Part shown: positions 44,636-57,200 of the stretch, piece by piece
Layout: every line of letters starts with the position of its first letter
Position numbering within the stretch: position 1 is the first letter of the stretch
Assembly (NCBI GenBank): GCA_037954665.1
Contig: JBBMOL010000021.1
Span: forward strand, 992,001 to 1,056,000
Origin: Laguncularia racemosa
Lineage: Eukaryota > Streptophyta > Magnoliopsida > Myrtales > Combretaceae
DNA: 64,000 nt
Direction: 5' to 3'
Made by a program: the position numbers and the translations under genes
The notes under the pieces: generated by a model
Database searches by the model: none
What the model was told of the DNA's origin: nothing
Seen by the model: only the letters and a program-made list of their open reading frames with translations

Positions 44636-45442
44636 TGATGTGCCTTGCATCCAAATTCAAGAACATAAAGCCAATTGAAGAATAAACTCAACCAAGTCCA
44701 CAAAAATGGCATGATACCAATACTGCCAAATTATGATGAGAATCACTTGCAATTGTAGGATATATAAAGGATAACACAATGATGAACTGAATTCCAATCA
44801 AATTAGGCATAAACCAAATATGAAAAATTGGAACCTTAAATCACGTGAACAAGAACAAAGTAAAACAACCAATTACAGCTAGATATGACACACTATAAAT
44901 AATTGGAAGCAACTTAAGAAGTATTGATATGACTCACAATAATCATTAAGTTAACTCACCACAATTTCAATTGAAATTGATAAAAGTGTATTTGCGTGAA
45001 GATGGAACTCCCTCATGACAAGAAAAGGATGATTTTCTAATTGTTCAAAAGTCCTTTCTAAAACCTACTTAGCAAGTATTTTTACTTGCTCTAATTAGGT
45101 TGAAAATAATAAAACCAAAAAGTGACCGGTTCTTAAGCAACAAAAGACAATTACAAAATAAATCTTCAAAATGGTCGATTCTTCACTTCCATGGAGCACT
45201 TATGGACCGATTGATGTAAGTCCATGAATGACCCACAATTAATCCTTAGTGAATTTTATTTGCCATCCTATAAAACCGATAAATATACATACTGGAATGC
45301 ATAACAATTATATAATGGAAAAGAAGATACTAAACAAACATCCTCGGAGTCTAATTGTTCAAAGAGGACCTTCATCACCAAATTTTGTAATCCCTTAGCT
45401 CTTGCTTTAGTGATAGGTCCTGTAGGTATATGATTCCTATTA
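44636..45442 (-). repeat. Element F 3' LTR
   Basis: In + orientation it begins TGATGTGCCTTGCATCC and ends GATTCCTATTA (CA changed to TA). It matches 49460-50322, lacking about 50 bases present there near 49555-49600. On the minus strand it encodes IPTGPITKARAKGLQN and onward (about 45430-45300). Confidence 0.88.
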
Positions 45443-46605
45443 TCTTCTCGGGCTTCAAGAAGATTTTCCCTAAAATTTGATAGGTCTTCATGAATATCAT
45501 CTAGCAAATATGGTTACAGATCTGCAACATTAAAGGTAGTAGAGACGCCGTACCCTCCTAGCAATTCTATTCTATATGCATTGTTGTTGATGTATCTAAT
45601 AACTCTGGAAGGTCTATCTACTATGGGTGATAGCTTTTGTGACTTCTTGTGAGGAAACTTATCTTTGCTGAGATTAATCTAGACCAGATCACCTGGATTA
45701 TAAATTCTAGTTTCCTTGAAGTTTTTGTTACTCCTGTGTTTTGTGAAGATGTTCAGCTCTCTTCTGATGAAGTTTTTGAATCTCCTTAGCTCTCTCAACT
45801 CCACTTAAGCTTTCTTCCTTTGTTGCTGGACTAGCTATGAGATCTAATGGAAGAGTAGGATTATAGCCATACACGACTTCAAAGGGAGATTTACTAGTTA
45901 AACTATAAGTAGACTTATTGTAAGCGAACTCAACAATGGGGAGACATAAGTCCCAATCAGTAAGATTCTCACCAATCGTTGCTCTTAGTAATGTGCCAAG
46001 AGACGATTAACAACTTCAGTTTGGTCATCAGCCTGTAGGTGGTAAGAGGTACTATACATAAGTTTAGTACCAAGTAATTTAACAATCTCCTACATAAAAA
46101 GATTAGCTATAAAAAGTGCATAATCTGTTTTGTAACAAGGCACAAAATGGGACATTTTATTGAATCTATGAACAATAACCATAATAGAATCTTTTCCTCT
46201 TTGAGTCCGGGTAGGCCTAAAATAAAATCTATGCTGATATCAGTCTAGGGTTTAGTAGGTATAGGTAAAGGCACATATTCACCTTGAACCCCTTTCTTCC
46301 CTTTTGCTCTTTTACACACTCTACACCTTTTCAGCACCTTATGAACATCTCTTATCATGCCCCTCTAATAAAAATTTTCTTTTAACAAGGCTAGGGTACT
46401 CTTCTCACCAAAGTGACCAAACAATCCTCTTGCATGTGCTTCCCTCACCAACAATTCCCTCACAAACCCATAAGGTATACACAACTTTCCAACTTTATAC
46501 AAAAATCCATCAATCATCTAATACCCCTCAAATATCTTTCCCCCATAACATTTCTTAACAACTGCTTTCAAATATTCATCATGCATATATTGTTCCTTCA
46601 GTAAT
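45443..46605 (-). pseudogene. Element F integrase
   Basis: Integrase inserts the DNA copy into the chromosome. On the minus strand the HHCC zinc finger is visible (GHFGEKSTLALLKENFYW at about 46425-46370, then KRCRVCKRAKGKKG at about 46330-46290), followed by the core start TDISIDFILGLP (about 46245). The rest is scattered over several frames with many stops down to the LTR. Confidence 0.72.
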
Positions 46606-48720
46606 TCAAAATCCAAGCAGTTTCAATTGTAAAGAAGTGATAAGTATATACCTGCATGACAAAGCATTAGTTACCATGTTCATGTTACCTTTCTTGTACT
46701 TAATCACATATGCAAAACTCTCCAGAAACTCCACCCATTTGGCTTGGAGTTTTGATAGCTTTTGCTGACCCCTAAAATGTTTTAGTGATTCATGATTTGT
46801 ATAGATAACGAATTCTTTTGAAAGGAGATAAGCTGCCATGTCATCAATGCCCTCACTAAGGAATAGAATTCCTTATCATATATTGAGTAGTTCAAAGTTG
46901 CACCACTCAACTTTTCACTAAATTAGGCAATAGGTCTCTTATCCTACATCAACATAGTACCAATTCCTATCCTAGCGGCATCACACTCTAATATAAAAAC
47001 TTTATCAAAATTAGGTAAAGCCAATACTGGAGTACTTTTAAGTTTTACCCTTATCTTCTCAAAACTCTTTGGGCCTTCTCACCCCAAATAAAAGGAACAT
47101 TTTTCTTGGTCAGTTCAGTTAATAGATTGACAATACTACTGAAGTTATGGACAAAGCGCCTATAGAATGAAGCTAGTCCATGGAAACTTCTTACCTCAAC
47201 AACTGATCTTGGTGTTGGCCATTCTCTAATAGCCCTTTCTTTCTCCTCATCAACCCTAATATTAGAACCAGATACCATAAATCCCAAAAATGTTACCTCA
47301 TTTTAGTAGAAGGAACACTTCTGGAGATTTGCAAACAACTGTTGTGCCCTCAAGATTGAAAATACTGCTTGAAGATGCTCCACATGATTTTCTAGGCTTT
47401 TGCTGTATATCAAAATGTCATCAAAATAAGCAATGACAAATTTACCTAAAATCTCCTTCATTACATGATTCATTAATCTCATAAATGTACTAGGAGCATT
47501 ACTCAAACCAAACGGCATAACCATCCATTCATATAGTTTATGGCATGTTTTAAAAGCGGTCTTCCACTTGTCTCCTTCTGTCATCTGAATTTGATGATAC
47601 TTGCTTTTAAGGTCTACATTGGAGAACACTTGTACACTATATAGTTCATCTAACATATCATCAAGTCTAGAAATAGGATACCTGTATTTGATGGTAATTT
47701 TGTTGATGGCTCGGTTATTAATGCACATCCTCTAAGTACCATCCTTTTTGGGACAAAAAGGGTTGGAATAGCACAAGAACTAAGACTCTCCCTAACAAAA
47801 CCCCGTTCTAGCAGCTCATCCACTTGACGTTTCAATTCCTTAGCCTCTTTAGGATTCATGCGATACACAGGTAGGTTTGGTAAAACTGACCCAGGCAAGG
47901 AGTCAATGGTGTACTCTATACCTCTCAAAGGTGGTAAACCCTCTGGCAATTCTTCTGTGAAAAGATCACTATACTCATCCAATACTTGAGATACCATAGG
48001 GGGTAGATGCTGACACTCTTCCATCTCTAGGGCATACCTCATTGGCAATAAATATACCAGTCTCTCATCTGTTATGGCTTCCTCTAACTTATACTGTCCC
48101 ATTAGTAAGGTCTTTTTCTTCCCAGTTTTATTGACCTGTCTTAGAACCTCTTGAACCTTTGAAGGTTTACTGATCTGTCTCTGAACCTCTTGGACCTCTG
48201 AAGGTGACATTGGGTTCAATATGGTATGTTTACCCTCTTTTTGAAACACATAAGTATTTTTGAAGCCATCATGTAAAACCCTCCTATCATACAACCAAGG
48301 CCTGTTAAGCAATATATGGGATGCACACATAGAAAGAATATCACATACAATTTTGTCATGATATTTATCTCCTATACTAAAAGGTACCTTAGCCTTCTAG
48401 GTAACATAGAGACTCCTCTGCTCACTCAGCCAATGTTGCAATTTCTAGGGTTTTGGATGTGGGGTAGTTAAAAGTTTCAATTTCGATACTAGTGATGCAG
48501 CCACTATATTAATACAACTACCGCCATCAATAATAATAGCACATAGATTACCTTGTACTCTACAAGAGGTGTGAAACAAGTTTTCTCTTTGCTCATCATC
48601 AATGGTAGAAAATGAAGTCAAAGTTCAGTGCATTACATTAATAGATAAACACAATTCACCTCCCTCCTAATTATTAGCCTCATTGACAAATCCCCCATTC
48701 ATAATAACATTCGACATGGT
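46606..48720 (-). pseudogene. Element F protease, reverse transcriptase and RNase H
   Basis: Protease: CAIIIDGGSCINIV (about 48540-48500) and ASHILLNRPW (about 48330-48295). Reverse transcriptase: LPEGLPPLRGIEYTID (about 47930), MPFGLSNAPSTFMRLMNHVM (about 47520-47460) and an intact YFDDILIYS catalytic box (about 47425-47395). The connection region SFHGLASFYRRFV is near 47180 and RNase H with YTNHESLKHFRGQQK near 46800. Frameshifts near 47730 and 47290 and stops near 48465 and 48400 interrupt it. The likely start MSNVIMNGGFVNEANN (about 48718) reads straight into the protease leader without gag. Confidence 0.85.
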
Positions 48721-49440
48721 TTTGAAATTTTCTTTTCCCTTTTTTTTTTATCAGTCACAATCACACTTTCAAAACAACTACACACTTTCAAGCTAACAAC
48801 AACTATCACAACATTACACCACGGTACACACACACTCACGGTGTAACACACACTTCCACGCCTCAATACATAATTAATACAATCACGATGCAATACACTT
48901 CAACCACACACTCACTTCGCCAACACACACAACTTAACCACGGTGCAAACTTCAATCATAACACACACTTACACTCCTAATTCACGGCAATAAACAACAA
49001 ATGAAACAATTAATGAAGGCTTCTCCAAATGGTAAGTAAACAATTCTAAAATAGTCAAAGTGTATTAAGATTAACAATACACAATAACTCCCTCAACTTA
49101 ATGTTTGCTTTTCCTCCACGGCAAGAAGAGCAAATCTGAAAATTACACTCCCAATTCTGAAATTTTGCAAGGAAATAATATGGCAACAATTAACACTACT
49201 TCAAATGATGGAATTCAAATTCAAGAATTTCCCCTTTCTTCCACTCACAACCCAATCATGACAAGGATGCAAATTGATTTCTACACTTCACAATGCTTCA
49301 ATTAGAGATCACGTAAGCAATTCAAAGAACAATTTAATAAAAGACTTCAAATTTGTCTTCACACAATTCAATTTCGGAATGAAGGATCAAGAACCCTAAA
49401 TCCCAATTGTGAATCACAAAAATTTCCCTTCTCTAAACAT
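48721..49440 (-). other. Element F leader in place of gag
   Basis: AT-rich, rich in CACACA-type words on + (48760-48970), with no gag-like protein in any minus frame. It sits exactly where gag should be. Confidence 0.6.
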
Positions 49441-49453
49441 TGCTCTGATACTA
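49441..49453 (-). promoter_or_regulatory. Element F primer binding site (initiator Met tRNA, one change)
   Basis: On the minus strand TAGTATCAGAGCA, one base away from TGGTATCAGAGCA, lies six bases inside the 5' LTR. Confidence 0.8.
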
Positions 49454-49459
49454 AAATTA

Positions 49460-50322
49460 TGATGTGCCTTACATCCAAATGCAAGAACACAAAGCCAATT
49501 GAAGAATCAACCTAACCAAGTCCACAAAAATGGCGTGATACCAATAATCACATTAACCTTAATTGCATGAATCAAGTTGCTATGATGCTAAATTATGATG
49601 AAAATCACTTGTAATTGTAAGATATGTAAAGGATAACACAACGATGAACCAAATTCCAATCAAATTGGGCATGAAACAAATTTGAAAAATTGGAACCCTA
49701 AATCACGTGAACAAGAGCAAAGTAAAATAACCAATTACAACTAGATATGACACACTAGAAATAATTGGAAGCAACTTAAGAAGTATTGATATCACTCACA
49801 ATAATCCTTAAGCCAACTCTCCACAATTTCATTTGAAATTGATAAGAGTGTACTTACGTGAAGACGGAACTCCCTCACGGCAAGAAAATGCAGATTTTCT
49901 AATTGTTCAAAAGTCCTTTCTAAAACCTACTTAGCAAGTATTTATACTTGCTTTAATTAGGGTAAAAACAACAAAATCAAAATTACAAATAAAACCAACA
50001 AGTGATAGGTTCTTAAGCAACAAAAGATAATTACAAAATAAATCTTCAAAATGGTCGGTTCTTTACTTCCATGGAACACTTATGGACCAGTTGAGGTAAG
50101 TCCATGAATGATCCATAATTGATCCTTAGTGAATTTTATTCGCCATCTTGTAAAACCGATAAATGTATCTGTTGGAATGCACAACAATTATATAATGGAA
50201 AAGAAGATACTAAACAACCGTCCCTGAGGTCTAATTGTTCAAAGAGGAGCCTCATCACCGAATTTTGTAATCTAATAGCTCTTGCTCTAGTGATTGGTCC
50301 TATAGGTATATGATTCCTATCA
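49460..50322 (-). repeat. Element F 5' LTR
   Basis: In + orientation TGATGTGCCTTACATCC...GATTCCTATCA, 863 bp, matching 44636-45442. Confidence 0.88.
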
Positions 50323-50834
50323 ATCGCACACCGGTAATCATAAAATCAATGGTCTACTATAAAAAACCTACTTAATCTCATGTGTTACGCTGTGTCATTA
50401 ATTCTCAACTTTTCTTGTACTTGTGAAACTTTTCAACTAATTTAATTTTTTTACTTCAATCGGCTAATTTAGAGAAGTTGGATACCAATAATTTATTCAC
50501 ATATAACCATTGGCATTAAGGCAACTCCAACTTTTACACCAATGATGCAACATAAGAGGCTCATATAAGTATATTTTACATTAATTTAAAAACATTTTTA
50601 TCTTTTATAATTATTACAACTAACCTCATTTTTTTATTATGTGTGGGAGGATGGTATAGGAGAAAGTTGTATACCACCAACAATGAAAAGAAAAAAGTTA
50701 GGATTTGACATTAGGGATTGCAATTGTGGTGAGGTACTTGATCAAAGATCTAGATTTACAAGTTAGGACATTGTCAGTCCACACCACCATCAAAGCATGC
50801 CAAATACGGTTATGGTCAGTTTCTCTAAGATAAT
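50323..50834. other. Spacer between elements F and G, no gene recognised
   Basis: About 500 AT-rich bases without coding potential or recognisable repeat. Confidence 0.6.
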
Positions 50835-53800
50835 TGTCATACCTTATAGACCCTCAAGACGTACAATTTTCGCTGTGCGCTGTATGGAAACCCAGGGATA
50901 ACCCTTATGTTATCCAAGAGTTTTCCCTAAAACATATAAGGCATACTTACATCTAAAATTCCCAACTCAAGGTTTAACATTTTTCAAGAAATACAGAGAT
51001 ACATACATGATAATTCAAAGTAGCAACATTTTATAAAGTCCATAGGTATATAATAGTAAGTTTAAGGATTAATAATCCTATTACATGTTAGTCTAGGCTA
51101 CATATATGAAATTAAAATTAGAACTTAGACTAAATACATCTATAAAAGTGATCTCTCTACTCCACTCCTTCATGGCTCCTTGGCATCCGTACTAACCTCT
51201 AGCATCTAGCGACCGGGCTCTAACCAAATAAGAGCTTGAAATAAAGGAAGTCTATGGGGATGTAAGCTATAAGGCTTAGTGAGCTAAATTCTCTTAACGA
51301 ACCAATATACAGCACGAGTTTATGCCTTTCGTTGCTAGAGGCTAGGAAATCACGAACTACATACCAGCTTTAGGCTCCAGTGACCCTGGGCTCTCTTTTG
51401 AGATAATCCATAAAGTCTATATATATTTTGAAGTATACTTCCACAAACTTGAAAATACATATATATATCATCCTAAGCCCTTCATGGGGTATGGATTGTG
51501 AAGGACTCACAAGTCAATCACCTCTAAGTGATGAATCTTCGTACTAGGAAATTCCTAGGTCTCAATCAGAGGGCGGCATTTCTTGGGTTCCGTTTAGTTC
51601 CTAAAGGTCAAGATAAGGGTTGCTTATACAGTGCGTCCTCCATGGGGCCTTTCTATACCACCTCATGATGTCGATGACCTTCTTACATATAGGACTCCAT
51701 GATGCATGATTCGTTAAATTTAGGGTTGAATAGTCTTAAGTCGGTTTATTTAGCATTCATGGCAATTTATATAAACAATTGCAATTTCTATAATCTAAAT
51801 GCTATGGAAAGCAATTATCAATTAGTCGGGCATAATTAACATAGATTGGCACTCAATCATAACATTCAAGCACACACAAGAACCCAATTGACCCCTACAT
51901 AAAAATCTAATTCACATATCAGATATTTATAGACACGTAGATGTGTTAACTACAAGCACAAGCAAGGAATAGTAATCATCAGATTGTCACTCACTCGACT
52001 ATGTGGTCCCTAATCATAGTAGTCAGGTGGTAGATCATCCTCAAATATTGCGTCACTTGACAAGACAAAATATTTCTATGAGTTGGGGTCAAAACTAACC
52101 TATACTAGTTTTGTTAGTTTTGTTGGTTTTGGAGGTTTTAGTACTTTCTTTGTAACTTTTTCATTTTAAATCCGTTGTTTTTGCATACTTATAGTAGTTT
52201 TAAAGGGTTTTGAAAGTTCTTTCCATTTTTGAAATCATTTTAATCATTTGGACTTTAGAAGGTTGTGTTCTAAACTAGGTAGATTGGGTGTGCCAAGTTT
52301 AAATTTTGTTTAGGTTCCATTTCAATCTAATTTGACCTAACAATCTAAGGGAATTCTACTTTAATCACTTGGAGTGTGTTTAGGGCTTAAAATGGCATGT
52401 GGATGCTTTGTTCCTTTTTGGAAATTCTTGAAGTTGGTCTAAGAATTTCGTTTAGTTTTTCCCGAGGCTTCAGTTTCACTTTTTCTATCTAATTTGTGAT
52501 AATTTTATTTTTCCCTTAAGATTTTTAATTCCAAACCTTTTCTATTGATATTTTGGCATATTTAGGTTCTAGAAATGAAGAGATCCCAGGTTTAATTGGT
52601 CCTTAGTCATGGTTTGAGATTTTTGGATATGTTTCATCCTTTCTCCAAATTTCTTACTACGAAAAGGGCCTTTCCTTTCCTTATGAATTTCCTATGATCT
52701 AAGGAGCATGAAATGGGTCAAAAATACACTTGGTTAGCCCCTTAGCTTAAGTTTCTAGAAGTGTCAAGAATCTCCCATTTTTTATTCTTATTGGTTTTTC
52801 TACAAATTCTAACATATAAGCTAAAAGAGGGATGGTGTTCTATGGTTTACACTCAAAGAAGAGGGATTGCATTTCTATTTCTTTTTCAAAGCTAAACATA
52901 CTCTAATATATATAGGAAATTATAAAAATAAGGCAAGTTGAGGTTTTTCTAAGCTATGGAATAGAATTATTATGAGGAAAAAGAAAAGAAGATAGAACTC
53001 TACCTATGATGTAAAGATCCCACGCAGGCAGCTAAAGTTCTCCTTTCTTTTCTCAATTCTTGAAGTGACTTTGGGCTTTGATTTTCCTAGGCTCTTTAAC
53101 TCTCCCAATAGCCTCTTAAGTGTTGTAGATAATACCAATAAAATGAGCTTGTTAGAGGTTGTTTGGTGTGTGATTAGTGGGTGGATGTAGTGAGGGTGTA
53201 ACTAGGGCATGGGAAGAACAGGGAACAGTTTGGGCATCTACCGAAGGGTGCGATTTTTGCACTTTTCTTTTGGGGTTTTTTGGTGGTTCTTGGGAGTGGT
53301 TTTTTTTACTAATGCTTGAGAATTTTTGGGACATTATGTGCAAGTCCAAGAGTGATAAAATTAGAAGAAAATGCTTGGAGAAAATCATTAGAACATTGTT
53401 GTTTTTACGGGATGTCCTGGTGCGACTTTTTTTCTTGAGTGTTTAAGGGTGATTATAGAGCTTTGGTTGGGGTGTTTGAGTAGATATTTCTCTAGATAGA
53501 GGGGCTACGTAAGGGGGCTTTGAGGGTATAAAATCAAAAGATTTGGCAGTTGATTTGGAAGGGAATTTTCTTTTGGTCTTTAGCATGTGTTATTGGTCAA
53601 TAGTATTATCAATTGGATAAAAAGGTCACATCTTAGAGTGCATATCTGCCATGTGGGGTGATTAGGCATCAAGTTTGTCTCCCCTAGACTCTTATTTAGT
53701 TAGTTTCTAGTTGATAAATCATTTTCTTAGATTAATCCTAGTTACATCTCCATTTAATCCCCTAGTTATCTAGCTGGTATTTAACCTAGAGCAAAGGCGG

Positions 53801-54417
53801 ATTGGGGCTTGCTTTGGGTTGCAATTTTTCCTTGTTTTCTTATGGTTAATTGAGCTTTAGTTAGGTCTTGGATGGGGGAAATTTCAAGTCAAATATGGGC
53901 TTTGGATTAGAGCATTTGGTGGCTTAATTGTAGTCATATTCCTTTCCCTTGACGCACCACTTCTAGGAATTATTAAGGGTTACGTTTTCTAATTTTTATT
54001 TTGCCCAATTCAATTGTTTTGTAGAGTTGCTTTTAATTACGATTTTAGGCTTCTTTAAGCTAACTATAGGGTAGTTCATCGCCATTTAAGTTTCAATTTC
54101 ATTCGGGTCGAATCTTAGGTCTTTTGAGCTTGACGTTGTTTTTTTTTGGTTCCAAAGGAATTCTTAACTTCAATTGTTGTTTCTAAGAATTTAGGCTTTT
54201 CGAATATCCAAATTCAAGTTTAGTTTTCTTAGGGCAAGGTCTTATCATCGAGTTTTGGTTAGGTTTTGAATTTCTTGGATTTGCATATGTTAGTTGGTTC
54301 ACATATCGCAAAGCAATTCTAAATTTTGTAGTCGGGTTTTCTTATCTACTTTCTAACATGTTTCTTTGAGATTTTTCTTCATACTAATTCTTGATTTAGA
54401 ATTTTCTAGGGTTTACA
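50835..54417 (-). repeat. Element G 3' LTR (about 3.6 kb)
   Basis: In + orientation it begins TGTCATACCTTATAGACCC and ends CTAGGGTTTACA. It matches 61242 to the window end in the same order over at least 2.7 kb. Relative to the right copy it lacks about 95 bases near 51305. Open frames at 53152-53446 lie wholly in LTR sequence and recur in the right LTR, so they are not genes. Confidence 0.88.
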
Positions 54418-54430
54418 TCCTTCCCCCCTT
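54418..54430 (-). promoter_or_regulatory. Element G polypurine tract
   Basis: On the minus strand AAGGGGGGAAGGA immediately precedes the LTR start TGTAAACCC. Confidence 0.85.
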
Positions 54431-55925
54431 AAAAAAAGTTTTGTCCTCAAAACTTCGAAACATACTTAGATTGGTGAATAGATGCAGGTATTTCTTCTTT
54501 ACTTCATCTTCTACTTCCCGAGTGGCCTCTTCTCTCCCATGATTTCGCCATAGAACCTTAACGTATCCGATCTCCTTATTCCTTAATTTCTAGGTCTTTC
54601 GATTTAAGATCTAAACCAGATGTTCCTCATACATTAGATTCTCCTTTAACACTACTAGTTCGATAGTAGCAATCTGGTCTAGGTTGGGAATGTGTCGTTG
54701 TGGGACTGATACATGGAAGACATTATGAATTTCTGACATATTCGAGGGCAATGCCAAAAGATATGCTAGGTTTCTAATATGCTCTAATATCTCAAAGGGT
54801 CCAATGTATCGCGGGCTTAATTTTCCTTACTTCCTAGCCTAGTGTATGCTCATAATTGGACTTACCTTCAAATATACATGGTCTCTTATTTCAAAGTCCA
54901 ATGGTCATCGTTTTAAGTATGCCTAAATCTTCTATCTATCCTAAGCCTCTTTCATGTTATGCTTAATAATAGCTACGTTGTCCACAACCTCTTGCACTAA
55001 GTCTAGCCTTATCACCAATTTTTCTACAACATCCTAAAATAACGGTGATTGACATTTCTAGCCATATAAGCTTCATATGGGGGCATGTTAATCTTAGAGT
55101 GGTAGCTGTTGTTGTATGCAAATTCCACCAATGATAAATGAGTGTCCTAACTCTCTTTGAATTCAATTATACAGGCTCACAACATATCCTCTAAGGTTTG
55201 GATAGTCCTTTTTTATTCTCCATCAGTTTAGGGATGGTATGCTATATTTAATTGTAGTCTAGTCCCTAATGCTCTTTGTAAGCTTCCCTAAAACTTTGAT
55301 ACAAACCGAGGATCTTTGTTTGACACAATGCCTGTAGGTACCCCGTGAAGTCTCACTATTTCCCAAATATAGATCTTTGCCAATTTGTCCAACGGGTATG
55401 TCTTGTTGATGGGAAGAAAATGCGTTGACTTGGTAAGTCTATCTACTATAACCCATATAGCATCATACCCTGTTGTGGTTCTTGGAAACCCACTTACAAA
55501 ATCTACAGTGATTTAGTCCCATTTCCACTCTAGAATTGGTAAGGCTTGGAGTAATCCACCAAGTCTCTGATGCTCTACTTTTAGCCTTTAACATGTATCA
55601 CATCTCATCACAAACTCAACTACATCTTGCTTCATTCCATTCCACCAAAAATTATCTTTAAGATCCTGATACATCTTAGTTCCTCCTAGTTAGATGGCAT
55701 AACTAAAATGATGTGCTTCATTCATGATTTCCTTTTTAAGTTCGTCATCATCGGGTACACACAATCTCCCTTTGAATCGGACAACTCCATCATCATGAAT
55801 TTTGAAGTTAGTATATTTTTCTACATATTTCCCTTGTCTTATTTGCATCAATGCAGGGTCATTTTGCTGAGCTTCTTTAATTCTTCCTATTAATGTGGGC
55901 TCAATAGTTAAGCTTGACAATTCTG
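54431..55925 (-). pseudogene. Element G integrase and chromodomain remnant
   Basis: The segment after RNase H, IGRIKEAQQNDPALMQIRQG and VRFKGRLCVPDDDELKKEIM, lies at 55880-55720. Integrase core pieces follow, including a LSLVEFAYNNSYHS-like stretch (about 55150-55100). Near the end VLWRNHGREEATREVEDEV (about 54560-54500) is the closing part of a chromodomain, the module that in Tekay-type elements directs integration to modified chromatin. Stops and frame changes are frequent. Confidence 0.78.
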
Positions 55926-57200
55926 AGTGGTTAGCATGCTACACAAACTCTAGGTTGAGACTTTCAAATTCTCGGATCAAGTCCTTTTGTTCTATCAGTA
56001 AGGACGCAACTTTTGCATGATGTTTCTTACTCAAGGCATTAGCGATGGCATTCACTTTACCTAGGGAGTAATTTATTCCCAAATCATAATCCTTGATCAA
56101 CTCTAGCCATCATCTTTGCCTAATATTCAACTCTTTCTATGTGAACAAGTACTTAAGCTTTTGTGATTAGTGTATATCTCACACCCTTGCCCATACAAGC
56201 AATGCCTCCATAACTTTAAAGCAAAGACTACTGCAGGCAATTCCAAGTTGTAGGTTAGGTAATTCTGCTTGTGTGGTCGCAATTGTCTTGATGCGTAGGC
56301 AATTACTTTTCCTTTCTGCATCAATACACATCTGAGTCCATTGTTAGACACATCACTACGTATAGTATATGGCTCATTAGTGTCTGGTAATACTAAAATT
56401 GGTGCAGATACCAATCTCCTCTTTAACTCTTGGAATGCTTGTTCCTTGGTCTCAGTCTATTCAAATTTCTCATACTTTTGCATTAGCTGGGTGAACAATT
56501 TGGCTATTGTTGAAAAATCTTTGACAAATTTCTTGTAATATCCCACTAGTCCTAGAAAACTATGTAATTTCGTTATTGTCTCAAGCCTTTTCCATTCCAC
56601 TATGGCCTTAATCTTCTTTAGGTCTATTGATATGCCTTGCCCTAAAATTATGTGCCCAGTGAATAATATTTCATTCAAACAAAAAATCACACTTGGGCAA
56701 TTCGGCATATAACCTGTGTTTCCTTAATATTTAGAGTACCATCCTTAGATGTTCCTCATGTTACTCTGGAGTGGCTGAATAAAACAAAATGTAACCGATG
56801 AAGACGATTACGCACATGTTTAGCAATGGTCGGAAAATCCTGTTCATCAAATCTATAAAGGTAGCTAAGGCATTATTTTGCCCAAATGGCATCACCAAGA
56901 ACTCATAATGCCCATATTGAGTTCTAAAATCTATCTTAGGGACATCTTTTAACTTAATTTGTAGTTGATGGTACCCGAAATGCTAGTCAATATGGGAGAA
57001 CACACTAGCTCCTTTCAACTGATCAAATAAGTCATCAATCTGGGGTAACGGGTACTTATTGTTGATAGTAACTTTATTTAGCTCTTGATAATCAATGTAA
57101 AGTCTCATCAAGTTGTCTTTCTTCTTCACAAAGAGTATTGGTGCTGCTTATGGTGAAACACTTGGGCAAATGAACCCTTGATCTAATAATTCTTGCAATT
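55926..57200 (-). pseudogene. Element G reverse transcriptase and RNase H
   Basis: Reverse transcriptase pieces run from about 57200 down; the palm region near 56800 has lost a readable frame. Clear is the connection segment SIDLKKIKAIVEWKRLETIT with SFLGLVGYYKKFVKDFSTIA (about 56640-56510). RNase H: YTIRSDVSNNGLRCVLMQKG (D to V or N changes near the first acidic residue, about 56355), LELPAVVFALKLWRHCLYGQ and YTNHKSLST (about 56260-56130). Confidence 0.8.

Larger units (their letters stand above)
44636..50322 (-). mobile_element. Element F: Ty3/Gypsy retrotransposon without gag
   Basis: Two LTRs (44636-45442 and 49460-50322) enclose protease, reverse transcriptase, RNase H and integrase on the minus strand. 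Between the primer site (49441) and protease (about 48600) there are only about 0.8 kb, and no gag domain or zinc knuckle was found, so gag has been deleted or replaced. No matching 5-bp duplication flanks it (GTTGA on the left, ATCGC on the right), which suggests later rearrangement or recombination between two copies. Its LTR starts encode GPIT-K/R-ARA in the pol sense, as in C and E. Confidence 0.85.

Noticed and set aside
53152..53446. Open frames on both strands near the G LTR end
   Set aside because: They recur at the same place in the other LTR (63597-63990), so they are LTR sequence.
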